NCBI GenBank assembly: GCA_009704445.1
Contig: WLED01000067.1
Location: 1 to 5,604 of the forward strand
DNA: 5,604 nucleotides
Source: Actinomycetota bacterium
GTDB lineage: Bacteria > Actinomycetota > Actinomycetes > Nanopelagicales > Nanopelagicaceae
Direction of reading: 5' to 3'
The translations under genes were made by a program, and so were the position numbers. This document shows, in pieces, positions 1-5,483 of this stretch; the first letter of the stretch is position 1, and every line of letters begins with the position of its first letter. The notes beneath the pieces were generated by a model, which saw only the letters and a list, made by a program, of their open reading frames with translations, made no database searches and was not told where the DNA came from.

Positions 1-326
1 CTATTCCGACACCGATTACAACTTCGACAACGACAACGCCTGCACCAGAAGAGCAAACAGAGATAGTTTCTGATGGAACTAAGGTTGACATAGTCATCAC
101 GGCATCGAGAGGACGAAGCTATTTACGGGTGAGTGATGAGCAGGGACAAGTTCTCTTTGATGGACAAATTTCACAGGGTGAAGAAAAGATTTATTCATCA
201 ACTTCCAAATTGACCCTCAAGGTAGGTAATGCTGGGGCCCTTGATCTGAAAGTTAATGGAAAAGCAGTCCCACCTATTGGTACACCCGGGCAGGTTGTGA
301 CCGTAACCTACGGATTAGATTCCTAA
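1..326 (+). CDS. rodZ: RodZ-like protein, C-terminal part (DUF4115), 5' end outside window
   Basis: The reading frame is open from the window edge (first whole codon at 3) to TAA at 324-326, giving about 107 residues of the C-terminus; the true start lies upstream. The first 20 or so residues are a Thr/Pro-rich low-complexity linker. A compact beta-rich domain follows, with the pattern VDIVITASRGRSYLRV, then QVLFDGQISQGE, and finally LKVGNAGALDLKVNGK with a G-x-P-G-Q turn. This matches DUF4115, the extracytoplasmic domain of RodZ, and particularly the actinobacterial version. RodZ family members carry a cytoplasmic XRE helix-turn-helix, one membrane helix and this outer domain, and take part in cell-shape and wall-synthesis organisation; the first two parts are not visible here. 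The position directly before rimO-pgsA-cinA is the usual actinobacterial order. An internal GTG at 129 is not a credible start because it would cut the domain. The family call is fairly sure; the role in this organism is inferred. Confidence 0.8.
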   Translation, partial: IPTPITTSTTTTPAPEEQTEIVSDGTKVDIVITASRGRSYLRVSDEQGQVLFDGQISQGEEKIYSSTSKLTLKVGNAGALDLKVNGKAVPPIGTPGQVVTVTYGLDS

Positions 327-354
327 AACCCTTAAACACGGTAAGATCGCGCAA

Positions 355-1710
355 ATGAAGCGCACTGTTGCAGTTGTAACTTTGGGTTGTGCGCGCAATG
401 AAGTTGATTCTGAAGAGTTAGCAGGACGACTTGAAGCCGACGGTTGGACTCTTGTTGAGGATGTTGAATCGGCGGAAGTTGCACTTGTAAATACATGCGG
501 ATTTATTGAGTCTGCAAAGAAAGATTCTGTTGATGCTCTCCTTGAAGCAAATTCTCTCAAGGGCCATGGAGTTACTCGAGCTGTTGTGGCAGTTGGTTGC
601 ATGGCTGAGCGCTATGGAAATGAGTTAGCGCAAGCACTTCCTGAAGCTGATGCAATTTTAGGCTTTGATGATTATCAAGATATTTCAGCCCGACTTCAAG
701 CGATAGTTGGTGGCCAATCACATACAGCTCATGTTCCACGAGATCGAAGAGCGTTACTGCCTATCGCTCCATCAGAGCGAGCAACATCAAAAGAAGTGGA
801 AGAGTTTTCAAGAAAACGATTAGGAACTGCGCCGTGGGCACCGCTAAAAATCGCATCAGGGTGTGATCGCAGATGTTCATTCTGCGCTATTCCATATTTT
901 CGAGGCTCATTTATTTCCCGTAGGCCAACGGAGATAATCAAAGAAGCGCAATGGTTAGCTGATAATGGAGTCACGGAGCTTTTCTTAGTCAGCGAAAATA
1001 CGACTTCATACGGTAAAGATTTAAGTGATCTACAACTTATGGAGAAAATTCTCCCAGAAATTGCAGGGTTATCAGGTGTCGAAAGAGTCCGACTTTCTTA
1101 CCTCCAGCCAGCGGAGATGCGCCCGACTCTGCTTCAAGCCATGATTGCAACAGAGAAAGTTGCGCCTTATTTTGACTTGTCTTTTCAACACACCAGTCCA
1201 TCTGTTCTACGACGGATGCGTCGATTTGGGGATGCAGATAAGTTTTTGCATTTGATCAATCAAATTAGAGCACTCTCACCCGAAGCCGGCATTCGTTCTA
1301 ACTTTATTGTTGGTTTTCCAGGGGAAAGCCAAGAAGATTTTGATGACCTAGCTAAATTTATTACTGATGCAAAACTAGATGCTGTTGGAATCTTTGGGTA
1401 CTCAGATGAGGACAATACAGAGGCACTTAATCACACAGATAAAATCGATCCAGAAGTAATCGCGCATCGAGTAGAAATCTTGTCATCTCTTGCTGATGAG
1501 ATGGTTTCACTGCGCGCTCAGGCAAGAATTGGGGAAACTATTCGAGTATTAATTGAAGATCAAGAGCTGCAAGAGGGTAGAGCAGCTCATCAAGGACCCG
1601 AAGTTGATGGAACAACTACTTTTATTGGAACAGATTTTCAAGTTGGTCAGTATGTAGATGCGATAGTCATTGATTCAATGGGCGCAGACTTGGTGGCCCA
1701 GCCGTTATGA
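355..1710 (+). CDS. rimO: Ribosomal protein S12 methylthiotransferase RimO
   Basis: RimO is a radical-SAM enzyme that adds a beta-methylthio group to a conserved aspartate of ribosomal protein S12. The 451-residue length is normal for the family. The N-terminal methylthiotransferase domain (about 1-130) has the three cysteines of the auxiliary cluster: C12 (VTLGCARNEVDSE), C48 (VNTCGFIESAK) and C82 (VGCMAERY). The radical-SAM core (about 160-385) has CxxxCxxC at C170, C174 and C177, followed by AIPYFRGSFISRRP. The C-terminus (about 385-451) is the TRAM domain. The IESAKKDSVDALLE and GCDRRCSFCAIP signatures point to RimO rather than MiaB. No strong Shine-Dalgarno precedes the ATG at 355, and no better in-frame start lies upstream. 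It begins 28 bases after the RodZ stop, and its TGA overlaps the pgsA ATG (ATGA), so coupled translation with pgsA is likely. Confidence 0.96.
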   Translation: MKRTVAVVTLGCARNEVDSEELAGRLEADGWTLVEDVESAEVALVNTCGFIESAKKDSVDALLEANSLKGHGVTRAVVAVGCMAERYGNELAQALPEADAILGFDDYQDISARLQAIVGGQSHTAHVPRDRRALLPIAPSERATSKEVEEFSRKRLGTAPWAPLKIASGCDRRCSFCAIPYFRGSFISRRPTEIIKEAQWLADNGVTELFLVSENTTSYGKDLSDLQLMEKILPEIAGLSGVERVRLSYLQPAEMRPTLLQAMIATEKVAPYFDLSFQHTSPSVLRRMRRFGDADKFLHLINQIRALSPEAGIRSNFIVGFPGESQEDFDDLAKFITDAKLDAVGIFGYSDEDNTEALNHTDKIDPEVIAHRVEILSSLADEMVSLRAQARIGETIRVLIEDQELQEGRAAHQGPEVDGTTTFIGTDFQVGQYVDAIVIDSMGADLVAQPL

Positions 1711-2291
1711 ACATCCCAAAATTTGTTACGCCGAACCTCATAACGCTCTTAAGAGTGGCATTTGTGCCAGTCGGAGCTTTTACATTATTTAAAAATGGTG
1801 GCGAAGATCCGATGTGGCAGTACATTTCATGGACAATATTCTTTATTCTAGGACTCTCAGACATTCTAGATGGAAAGCTAGCTCGAAGTCGTGGGGCTGT
1901 AACTGAGCTCGGAAAGTTTCTAGACCCTGTTGCAGATAAATTTATGCTTGGAACTGCAATGATCTCGCTGTCTATTTTAGAGCGTATGCCGTGGTGGATT
2001 ACGGCAGTGATTTTAACTCGAGAGATTGCTATAACTATTTTGCGCATAGCAGTTCTTAAGCGTGGAGTAATTCCTGCAAATAAGGGTGGAAAGATAAAAG
2101 CGATGATGCAATCCTTTGGAGTTGGATTCTATGTCTTGCCGCTGAGCCCATCTTTATTCTGGTTTCGAGATGGATTCATGTACATCGCGATCATTCTTAC
2201 TATCCTTACAGGTCTGTATTATGTAAAATCTGCATTTTCTCCAAATCCACCTCAAACTCCGAACGATCCTAAATCTCCAGATTCCCACTAA
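1707..2291 (+). CDS. pgsA: CDP-diacylglycerol-glycerol-3-phosphate 3-phosphatidyltransferase (PgsA family)
   Basis: This is a membrane CDP-alcohol phosphatidyltransferase of 194 residues. The complete family motif DxxDGxxARxxxxxxxxGxxxDxxxD is present, with D52, D55, G56, A59, R60, G69, D73 and D77; the aspartates bind the metal and CDP-diacylglycerol. The N-terminal PNLITLLRV segment is also typical. Several hydrophobic stretches (about 11-28, 38-52, 83-115 and 130-177) fit an integral membrane protein, and the last 20 residues are a Pro-rich hydrophilic tail. The position between rimO and cinA is where actinobacteria keep the pgsA gene for phosphatidylglycerol-phosphate synthesis. Other paralogues (phosphatidylinositol-phosphate synthase, cardiolipin synthase) share the motif, so the exact acceptor alcohol rests on context. 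The ATG overlaps the rimO TGA by ATGA, and GGTGG upstream may help initiation. Confidence 0.93.
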   Translation: MNIPKFVTPNLITLLRVAFVPVGAFTLFKNGGEDPMWQYISWTIFFILGLSDILDGKLARSRGAVTELGKFLDPVADKFMLGTAMISLSILERMPWWITAVILTREIAITILRIAVLKRGVIPANKGGKIKAMMQSFGVGFYVLPLSPSLFWFRDGFMYIAIILTILTGLYYVKSAFSPNPPQTPNDPKSPDSH

Positions 2292-2292
2292 A

Positions 2293-2318
2293 CTTTCTAA
2301 CTCGCGAGAACAGAAAAG
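2293..2318. repeat. Imperfect palindrome between pgsA and cinA
   Basis: An interrupted inverted repeat is centred on the perfect 8-base palindrome CTCGCGAG (2301-2308). CTTTCT (2293-2298) on the left mirrors AGAAAAG (2312-2318) on the right, with a one-base difference in spacing. The right arm includes the AAAAGAG that may serve as the cinA ribosome binding site. It could be an operator or a small mRNA structure. No run of T follows, so it is not an intrinsic terminator. The function is unknown and chance similarity is possible. Confidence 0.3.
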
Positions 2319-2326
2319 AGCAGACC

Positions 2327-2818
2327 GTGTTGCGATCCGATGAAAACGATGGGTTAGTTAGCCAGATCATCGATGCACTGCGCAAAAGCGGAGAGACATT
2401 AAGCACTGCTGAATCAATTACCGGTGGCTCGATTAGTTCTACTTTGGTAGGGGTACCTGGTGCATCAGATGTTTTTAAAGGCGGGATTACTGCCTATAGC
2501 GACGAGGTGAAAGTTGCTCAATTAAATGTTGATCCAAAACTTATAGAGAAATATTCTGCAATCAGTGAACAGGTTGCAGATGCTATGGCACAAGGTGCAG
2601 TTGAAACTTTCAACACAACATGGGCTATCGCAACAACAGGAGTTGCTGGGCCTGGTCCAGTCGGTGTTCATGAAGCCGGAACTGTCTGGCTATCTATTCG
2701 GGGGCCAATTAACCAAACAACGGTGTTAGCCCTATCCGGTGAGCGTGAAATGGTGCGAAACGCTGCTACATCAAGCGCGATCGCTGCCTTTGCGCGTATC
2801 CTTAACTCTCGAGTTTAG
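2327..2818 (+). CDS. cinA: CinA C-terminal domain protein (nicotinamide-nucleotide amidohydrolase, PncC type)
   Basis: CinA/PncC enzymes deamidate nicotinamide mononucleotide to nicotinate mononucleotide, salvaging or detoxifying NMN released by NAD-consuming reactions such as DNA ligation. At 163 residues this is the stand-alone C-terminal domain, without the N-terminal molybdopterin-binding-like domain of long CinA proteins. Family signatures are ESITGG (29-34, where the Ser lies in the proposed active site), VPGASDVFKGGITAYSDEVK (43-62, ending in the conserved Lys62), AISEQVADAMAQGA (77-90) and ATTGVAGPGP (101-110), then GTVWLSI. The GTG at 2327 is chosen because AAAAGAG lies 9-15 bases upstream; a TTG follows directly as an alternative. 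It lies 35 bases after pgsA in the same direction. Competence-related naming is historical and gives no evidence of transformation here. Confidence 0.92.
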   Translation: MLRSDENDGLVSQIIDALRKSGETLSTAESITGGSISSTLVGVPGASDVFKGGITAYSDEVKVAQLNVDPKLIEKYSAISEQVADAMAQGAVETFNTTWAIATTGVAGPGPVGVHEAGTVWLSIRGPINQTTVLALSGEREMVRNAATSSAIAAFARILNSRV

Positions 2819-2872
2819 TTTTTGGCCCACGGCCAGAATCTTGGCTTAACGTTTTTCGAAGTTGTGTTTGCA

Positions 2873-2880
2873 AGAAAGGG
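2873..2880 (+). promoter_or_regulatory. Ribosome binding site that decides the clgR start
   Basis: AGAAAGGG ends at 2880. ATG codons follow at 2881 and 2887 in the same frame. Spacing is zero to the first and six bases to the second, so the second ATG is the one properly placed. The resulting N-terminus, MVLVRDAVG, also matches how ClgR-type proteins begin. Confidence 0.7.
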
Positions 2881-2886
2881 ATGACG

Positions 2887-3153
2887 ATGGTTCTAGTACG
2901 CGATGCTGTTGGCCAAATCCTTCGTTCTGCACGCACTGCGCAAGGGCGAACATTAAGAGATGTTGCACGTGATGCACGCGTTTCACTTGGTTACTTGTCT
3001 GAAGTAGAACGCGGACAAAAAGAAGCCTCCTCCGAACTTCTCAGTGCAATTTGTTCCGCACTCGGCCTGACATTGTCCGGAGTATTTAGCGATGTTTCAG
3101 AAGAGCTTAAGAACCGAGAGGGTCTCACTCTCACTGTTGTCGATGCCGCTTAA
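2887..3153 (+). CDS. clgR: ClgR-type XRE-family transcriptional regulator
   Basis: This is a small DNA-binding protein of 88 residues from the ATG at 2887; starting at 2881 would add two residues but leaves no room after the ribosome binding site. The helix-turn-helix (about 10-61) contains the highly characteristic actinobacterial stretch QGRTLRDVARDARVSLGYLS, followed by EVERGQKEASSELLSAIC. This is close to ClgR of Mycobacterium, Corynebacterium and Streptomyces. ClgR activates Clp protease genes (and others) under protein stress. The protein ends in Asp-Ala-Ala, resembling the C-terminal Ala-Ala by which ClgR/PopR regulators are handed to ClpP for degradation. The tail after the helix-turn-helix is shorter than in mycobacterial ClgR. 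The gene sits after cinA, as in Streptomyces and mycobacteria. The last 11 bases overlap the probable start of the TetR gene. The family call is strong; its target genes here are inferred. Confidence 0.9.
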   Translation: MVLVRDAVGQILRSARTAQGRTLRDVARDARVSLGYLSEVERGQKEASSELLSAICSALGLTLSGVFSDVSEELKNREGLTLTVVDAA

Positions 3154-3667
3154 TAAGTACGCGCCTCAAGTAGCAAATCATCGCCGTACGCAGGTTGCTA
3201 TTCTTGAAGGTACCAAATCTTTGATCGCAACTGTTGGATTGAAAAAAATGTCCATGATCGAAATAGCAGATATAGCTCAGGTATCTCGAGCAACCTTATA
3301 TAACCATTACCGTGATAAAGACAGTGTTCTTCGTGCGCTGTGTGAATCAGAGGCTGAAAGATTTGTGAATCTAGCGCGAAACAGTACTAGCGCCATTGAA
3401 GCTTTAGAAAGACTCTCAATAGAGATTAGCCAAGATAAAGCATTAGAAAACATGCGAAAATCTGATCCAGAAAGTTTGTCATTGTTTCTTTCATCTCAAG
3501 AAGATCGGTTGTGGAAGGCTGTATCGTCGGCAATCACTTTAGTAGTCAATAATCCAGTGATGAGCGAATTGACTGTTCGATGGTTAATTGGACAGGCTTT
3601 ACACCCATTAACACCAACACAATCACGTCAACAGGCAGAGGCGATTATTAAAAGTGCGAATCTCTGA
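3143..3667 (+). CDS. TetR-family transcriptional regulator
   Basis: The N-terminal helix-turn-helix fits TetR_N. The first helix region is RRTQVAILEGTKSLIATVG (about 14-32), and the recognition part is SMIEIADIAQVSRATLYNHY (37-56) followed by RDKDSVLRALCE. The remaining roughly 115 residues are helical and are presumably the ligand-binding/dimerisation domain; I recognise no ligand class. From the ATG at 3143 the protein is 174 residues, somewhat short for the family. An ATG at 3092 has a GGAG nine bases upstream, but using it would overlap clgR by 62 bases and add residues with no family match. The start at 3143 overlaps clgR by 11 bases, and the end overlaps DUF3046 by 14, so coupled translation is likely. 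The usual actinobacterial order has no TetR gene here. The target could be the adjacent hydrolase or the operon itself, but that is only a guess. Confidence 0.88.
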   Translation: MPLNKYAPQVANHRRTQVAILEGTKSLIATVGLKKMSMIEIADIAQVSRATLYNHYRDKDSVLRALCESEAERFVNLARNSTSAIEALERLSIEISQDKALENMRKSDPESLSLFLSSQEDRLWKAVSSAITLVVNNPVMSELTVRWLIGQALHPLTPTQSRQQAEAIIKSANL

Positions 3668-3854
3668 TTTGCGTGAGCGCATCACACTCTCTTTTGGCGA
3701 ATCTTGGGGTCCATCCTTTTCGTCAGATATTGCTATATCTGAACTAGGTAGTAAGTCCGTCAATGAAGCCTTAACTGCTGGATTAGAACCAGATGTTATT
3801 TGGAAAGCAGTATGTAAGGCACATCCTATTCAGACAGAAAAATACAGGTATTAG
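3654..3854 (+). CDS. DUF3046 family protein
   Basis: This small soluble protein of 66 residues starts at GTG 3654, with AGAGG 12 bases upstream, and overlaps the TetR gene by 14 bases. It fits DUF3046, an actinobacterial family of roughly this length that is usually encoded just before recA. The family-like pattern is an N-terminal MRxxxLRERIxxxFG, a central DIAISELGxxSVxEALxAGxE, then the strongly conserved VIWKAVC (about 48-54). No biochemical role is known to me. The conserved position suggests a link to the recA/clgR neighbourhood, but nothing in the sequence proves it. No membrane segment or signal peptide is visible. The next gene starts two bases after its TAG. Confidence 0.88.
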   Translation: MRISDLRERITLSFGESWGPSFSSDIAISELGSKSVNEALTAGLEPDVIWKAVCKAHPIQTEKYRY

Positions 3855-3856
3855 CA

Positions 3857-4654
3857 GTGCCTATTGAAGCAAAAGTTTTTACCGAAAATGAAGAACTACC
3901 CGCACTTGTTCTTGTACATGGTTTAGGTTCTGCCGGAAGTATCTGGAAATCTCTGCTTCCTCAACTAAAGAAGCACTTCACGGTTTATGCACTTGATCTT
4001 CCTGGCCATGGGGAAGCTGATTTAGCCTCCGATGAGCAGTTAGATCCAAAGTCATTGGCCCGTTCGATAGTTTCAACGATGCGCACGGAACATAATGTTT
4101 CGCAGATGCATGTGGCTGGAAACTCATTGGGTGGCTGGATTGCTTTAGAGATGGGCGCAGTGGCACCAAAAAACGTTTCAAGTGTGACTGCATTAGCTCC
4201 TGCAGGTCTGTGGCACCAAGTACCTACTTCAAAATTTCCACCAAGTTTGTTTGCAAGAATTCTTGCCAAGATTTCTCAATATTTCATGCGAATTGCATAC
4301 CGAATACCGGTCCTAAAGGCATTGGGCTATAAGAAAATTACGCACTTATGGCGAGAGTTAAGTTTTGAATCCTGCCGTGACTCAGTCATCGCGATGGCTA
4401 ATTCCAAGGGGTATATGCCAACATGGAGGGGTCTGCTCGGTAAAAAATTCGACTCTCAGATAGATGATTCCGTCGATGTCTCTATCGTCTTTGGTGACTA
4501 TGACTTAACGTTGCCAGAAAACATTGCACAGAAGCGGGAAGTTGCACCAGAGCATGCAGAGTGGATAGTGGTTGAAAACTGTGCCCACGTAATCATGTGG
4601 AACTACCCTGATTTAACTGTCGACCTAATCAAACGCACCGCACGTATCGCTTAA
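3857..4654 (+). CDS. Alpha/beta hydrolase
   Basis: This is an alpha/beta-fold hydrolase of 265 residues, substrate unknown. Seen motifs are the oxyanion-hole strand LVLVHGLGSAGSIW (H21-G22), the family's DLPGHGEAD (47-55) and the nucleophile elbow GNSLGG with Ser90. The probable acid is Asp216 in FGDYDLTLP, and the catalytic His244 lies in ENCAHVIMWNYPD, so the full triad is present. A cap region (about 118-190) rich in aromatic and basic residues lies between the strands and would set specificity. No signal peptide is visible, so it is probably cytoplasmic. GTG at 3857 is two bases after the DUF3046 stop, with AGG seven bases upstream. General relatives include esterases, MenH-like and lactone or epoxide hydrolases, and I cannot choose among them. 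Being directly downstream of a TetR gene and DUF3046, it probably belongs to the same transcript. Confidence 0.87.
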   Translation: MPIEAKVFTENEELPALVLVHGLGSAGSIWKSLLPQLKKHFTVYALDLPGHGEADLASDEQLDPKSLARSIVSTMRTEHNVSQMHVAGNSLGGWIALEMGAVAPKNVSSVTALAPAGLWHQVPTSKFPPSLFARILAKISQYFMRIAYRIPVLKALGYKKITHLWRELSFESCRDSVIAMANSKGYMPTWRGLLGKKFDSQIDDSVDVSIVFGDYDLTLPENIAQKREVAPEHAEWIVVENCAHVIMWNYPDLTVDLIKRTARIA

Positions 4655-4680
4655 ATCAACTCGAATCATCTGGGTTCTGA

Positions 4681-5226
4681 TTAGACGTAGACCTCCAATA
4701 CCCAAGGAGTAGATTGATCACCTTTAATGAGGGTGCAGGTAAAGCTCTCCTTTAAAATTTGGAGCAATTGCGCAGGATCCTTTGGTGCTATCTTTGATAA
4801 CAAAATCTCTCGAACAACTTCACCTCGAGTCTTTTTGGACATATGGGTGATTGTTTTTTTGACACCACCAACTTTTGTGTAGACCTTAACTTCAACGGTT
4901 TTTTCTACCGGCGAGCGCCACACACTTTGGTAGGTCGATGATCGGCAATCAATGATTAACTCCGATTTATTCTTATCTAGCACTGCGCCCACTATTGGTC
5001 GCATTGCGTTGTTATCAATTTTTTCCTTGTAGGCCCTGATAACTGTTGTGGGGGAGATCGCACCATATTTGGCCGAGATAATGGTGATCGCCTTAGCTCC
5101 CCGGTTTTGCGCCGCTTTGGGAAGAGTGGACCAACCCAGCCCCTGATAGAGGACTCCCGTGTAGACGGTGATCGCAGCTCCGGCCAGCGTTGATTTCTTC
5201 TCGCTAGGCGGCAAAAGGATCAACAC
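4681..5226 (-). CDS. yaaA: Compact YaaA-family (UPF0246) peroxide-stress protein
   Basis: YaaA proteins lower free intracellular iron and protect DNA during peroxide stress (shown for E. coli). The GTG complementary to 5224-5226 gives MLILLPPSEKK, the exact family N-terminus, and 181 residues in all. Other family blocks are VYTGVLYQGL (21-30), IISAKYGAISP (49-59), LIIDCRSSTYQSVW (90-103, with D93, R95, Y99 and W103) and ITHMSKKTRGEVVREIL (126-142). The end is PWVLEVYV. Usual family length is about 240-260. The segment between LPPSEKK and YTGVLY, normally some 60-70 residues longer, is reduced here to about ten. The frame is intact and all other blocks are present, so this looks like an evolved internal shortening rather than a frameshift. 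The frame stays open upstream to 5454, but that stretch covers the recA promoter and has no family match. No Shine-Dalgarno precedes the GTG, so a leaderless mRNA is possible. It converges on the hydrolase and diverges from recA. Confidence 0.82.
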   Translation of the reverse strand: MLILLPPSEKKSTLAGAAITVYTGVLYQGLGWSTLPKAAQNRGAKAITIISAKYGAISPTTVIRAYKEKIDNNAMRPIVGAVLDKNKSELIIDCRSSTYQSVWRSPVEKTVEVKVYTKVGGVKKTITHMSKKTRGEVVREILLSKIAPKDPAQLLQILKESFTCTLIKGDQSTPWVLEVYV

Positions 5227-5269
5227 AGGGTAAGTATGGTCGTGGATACCCGCGGCGACACGGCAAGAA

Positions 5270-5292
5270 TTGTCAGTGGCTCCTGTTACCTT
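5270..5292 (+). promoter_or_regulatory. PafBC-type (RecA-NDp) promoter of recA
   Basis: TTGTCAGTG (5270-5278), eight bases, then TACCTT (5287-5292). This is a full match to the actinobacterial RecA-NDp motif tTGTCRGTG-N8-TAnnnT, recognised by RNA polymerase together with the PafBC activator for LexA-independent DNA-damage induction. It lies upstream of recA, as in mycobacteria. The expected transcription start is about 5298-5300. Confidence 0.88.
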
Positions 5293-5308
5293 TCGAACAG
5301 ATGTTCGG
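5293..5308. promoter_or_regulatory. LexA binding site (SOS box)
   Basis: CGAACAGATGTTCG (5294-5307) is a near-perfect palindrome: six paired bases on each side of a central GA. With the flanking T at 5293 it matches 15 of 16 positions of the actinobacterial/Gram-positive-type box TCGAACAnnTGTTCGA. It starts at the base after the -10 hexamer TACCTT, so LexA bound here would cover the transcription start and repress recA. Confidence 0.9.
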
Positions 5309-5380
5309 ATAGAATTGACTCCGTTGCAAGCGATTGCAGCGTTCAGCCAGAGCGGTTCCAACTTCCGCCCGTTTCTCCAC

Positions 5381-5394
5381 ACTCGTTCACGAGT
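5381..5394 (+). repeat. Small hairpin in the recA leader
   Basis: ACTCG (5381-5385), loop TTCA, CGAGT (5390-5394): a perfect five-base-pair stem in the predicted recA leader RNA. No T run follows, so it is not a terminator. Its significance is unknown. Confidence 0.35.
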
Positions 5395-5445
5395 TGAAGC
5401 GGTCCGTCGTTGGGTCTCCGTACCTTCTGGGCCGACACCAAACGA

Positions 5446-5460
5446 TCTGCACACTGCAGA
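5446..5460 (+). repeat. Hairpin just before the recA ribosome binding site
   Basis: TCTGCA (5446-5451), loop CAC, TGCAGA (5455-5460): a perfect six-base-pair stem ending 11 bases before the Shine-Dalgarno. It could affect leader RNA stability or ribosome access. No T run follows. Confidence 0.4.
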
Positions 5461-5471
5461 GCGTTCTATCG

Positions 5472-5477
5472 AAAGGA
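5472..5477 (+). promoter_or_regulatory. recA ribosome binding site
   Basis: AAAGGA lies six bases before the GTG at 5484. An in-frame TAA (5481-5483) directly precedes that GTG, so recA cannot start further upstream. The site therefore fixes GTG as the start. Confidence 0.85.
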
Positions 5478-5483
5478 ATGTAA

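Larger units (their letters stand above)
5227..5483. other. Divergent yaaA-recA intergenic region
   Basis: This 257-base stretch between the yaaA start and the recA start holds a DNA-damage promoter (5270-5292), an SOS box (5293-5308), a recA leader of about 185 bases with two small hairpins (5381-5394 and 5446-5460), and the recA ribosome binding site. On the minus strand CATACT (complement of 5233-5238) lies six bases before the yaaA GTG and could be the -10 of a leaderless transcript; this last point is weak. Confidence 0.7.

Noticed and set aside
315..602. Minus-strand open frames at 315-602, 729-974, 1667-2047, 3978-4193 and 3985-4269
   Set aside because: They lie within well-supported + strand genes in shadow frames and show no family features.
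2822..2836. Hairpin TGGCC-CAC-GGCCA after cinA as a terminator
   Set aside because: The stem is five pairs and is not followed by a T run on the + strand; the preceding Ts are on the wrong side.
3371..3393. Direct repeat CTAGCGC (3371-3377 and 3387-3393) inside the TetR gene
   Set aside because: Only seven bases, inside coding sequence, with no mirrored or further copies.
4655..4683. Terminator between the convergent hydrolase and yaaA
   Set aside because: Only a weak AATCA/TGATT stem with a nine-base loop and no T run on either strand; not enough to call a terminator.
5404..5426. A second copy of the RecA-NDp promoter, with another TACCTT at 5421
   Set aside because: The upstream half does not keep TGTCRGTG and the spacing needs a gap; probably chance.
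5227..5454. N-terminal extension of yaaA on the minus strand
   Set aside because: The family N-terminus MLILLPPSE begins exactly at the GTG at 5226. The extension would cover the recA promoter and SOS box and has no family match.
5334..5483. Leader open frame (TTG start) whose TAA directly abuts the recA GTG
   Set aside because: No ribosome binding site or ATG near its start and no recognisable protein. The adjacency mainly shows that recA cannot start further upstream.
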